NCBI GenBank assembly: GCA_019686145.1
Contig: JADGHK010000139.1
Coordinates: forward strand, 1 to 6,642
Direction: 5' to 3'
DNA from: Bryobacteraceae bacterium
Lineage (GTDB): Bacteria; Acidobacteriota; Terriglobia; Bryobacterales; Bryobacteraceae
DNA: 6,642 bases
Below the pieces are notes generated by a model. The model saw only the letters and a list, made by a program, of their open reading frames with translations, had not been told where the DNA came from and did not search any database. This document shows positions 6,234-6,642 of the stretch, piece by piece. Positions within the stretch are counted from its first letter, which is position 1. Each line of letters opens with the position of its first letter. The position numbers and the translations under genes are program-made.

Positions 6234-6244
6234 ATTGGAACCGT

Positions 6245-6249
6245 GGAGG
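6245..6249 (+). promoter_or_regulatory. Ribosome-binding site of the secreted-protein gene
   Basis: GGAGG lies 7 nt before ATG 6257, an ideal spacing. It supports this start and the signal peptide that follows. Confidence 0.75.
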
Positions 6250-6256
6250 CTCGCAA

Positions 6257-6642
6257 ATGCGTTGGTTCTTGGCTCCTATCGTCATTCTGAGCGCGGCAGG
6301 CGCTTGGGCACAGGATAGCGTTCGGGCGGGGCGGTTCATTGTCGAGCCACCCACCCTCCTCAATCTGGGCTTCGAATGGGAGATCGAGGGCGACGCCAAC
6401 AGGAATGCCACGGTCGAGGTGAGCTATCGTGAGGCGGGCACGGCTTCCTGGAAGGAGGCTCTGCCCCTGCTCCGCATCGGAGGCGAGCGAGTCTTTCGTG
6501 CCCGCGAACACCTGGAGTACCGTGTTCCCCATCGATTCGCGGGAAGCATCCTCGACCTGAAGCCGGACACCGAGTACGAATGCCGGTTCACCATGAAGGA
6601 TCCGGACGGAGTTCAGGGCGAGGCACGCCGATCCGTCAAGGT
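6257..6642 (+). CDS. Secreted protein with FN3-like N-terminal domain, probably a beta-helix protein; 3'-partial
   Basis: The first 128 codons of a gene that runs off the window. The N-terminus MRWFLAPIVILSAAGAWAQD is a clear signal peptide with likely cleavage after AWA, so the protein is exported. Residues about 25-128 form a beta-sandwich-like domain of fibronectin type III kind: PPTLLNLGFEWEIEGDANRN, then ATVEVSYREAG, W-KEALPLLRIGGE, FAGSILDLKPDTEYECRF and MKDPDGVQGEARRSV. The core L-x-P-x-T-x-Y-E-x-R is the usual FN3 turn. From memory, this arrangement (EGD-NRNATV, PLLRI, F-GSI-DL-PDT-YE, DPDG) stands at the front of right-handed parallel beta-helix repeat proteins in acidobacteria and planctomycetes, often thought to bind or cleave polysaccharides. 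The beta-helix itself would lie beyond the window, so that part is inference. A purple-acid-phosphatase-type N-terminal domain is the main alternative. Confidence 0.85.
   Translation, partial: MRWFLAPIVILSAAGAWAQDSVRAGRFIVEPPTLLNLGFEWEIEGDANRNATVEVSYREAGTASWKEALPLLRIGGERVFRAREHLEYRVPHRFAGSILDLKPDTEYECRFTMKDPDGVQGEARRSVK

Overview
This window looks like a chromosomal segment from a soil-type acidobacterium, most probably of the Bryobacterales/Solibacter kind. That placement is an inference. It rests on a long MacB/FtsX-type permease of the ADOP kind, a TPR protein, a secreted protein that resembles the N-terminus of beta-helix proteins, moderately high GC codon use and GTG starts. No rRNA, tRNA, CRISPR array or intact mobile element is visible. 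All supported genes are on the + strand.

Layout: (1) 1-2294 is an ABC-transporter permease. It is cut at its N-terminus by the window edge and broken by a one-base frameshift near 928-933, so it reads as two pieces (1-936 and 933-2294). (2) 2295-2828 has no convincing gene. It holds a hairpin about 50 nt after the permease stop, a weak sigma-factor-like peptide fragment, a small dyad, a candidate promoter and a Shine-Dalgarno sequence with no start codon near it. (3) 2889-4736 encodes a soluble histidine kinase with three PAS domains; PAS2 and PAS3 are a tandem duplication of 366 nt period. A 24-codon ORF (2818-2892) overlaps the kinase start through GTGA. (4) 4857-5051 is a 64-aa protein with a distant resemblance to the YezD/DUF2292 type. 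A strong intrinsic terminator follows at 5081-5121. (5) 5141-6151 encodes a TPR protein whose ribosome-binding site begins only 9 nt after the terminator T-run. (6) 6257-6642 is the first 128 codons of a secreted protein with an FN3-like domain, cut by the window edge.

How they work together: the permease would act in export or efflux from the inner membrane, if it is functional. The kinase has no response regulator or receiver domain in view, so its output is unknown. It may be co-transcribed with the 64-aa gene. The terminator between that gene and the TPR gene leaves no room for a promoter behind it, so the TPR gene is probably expressed by read-through or by conditional termination. No complete new system can be claimed. 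The points most worth a second look are the terminator placement, the kinase leader with its overlapping small ORF, the small conserved-looking protein, the PAS duplication and the permease frameshift.
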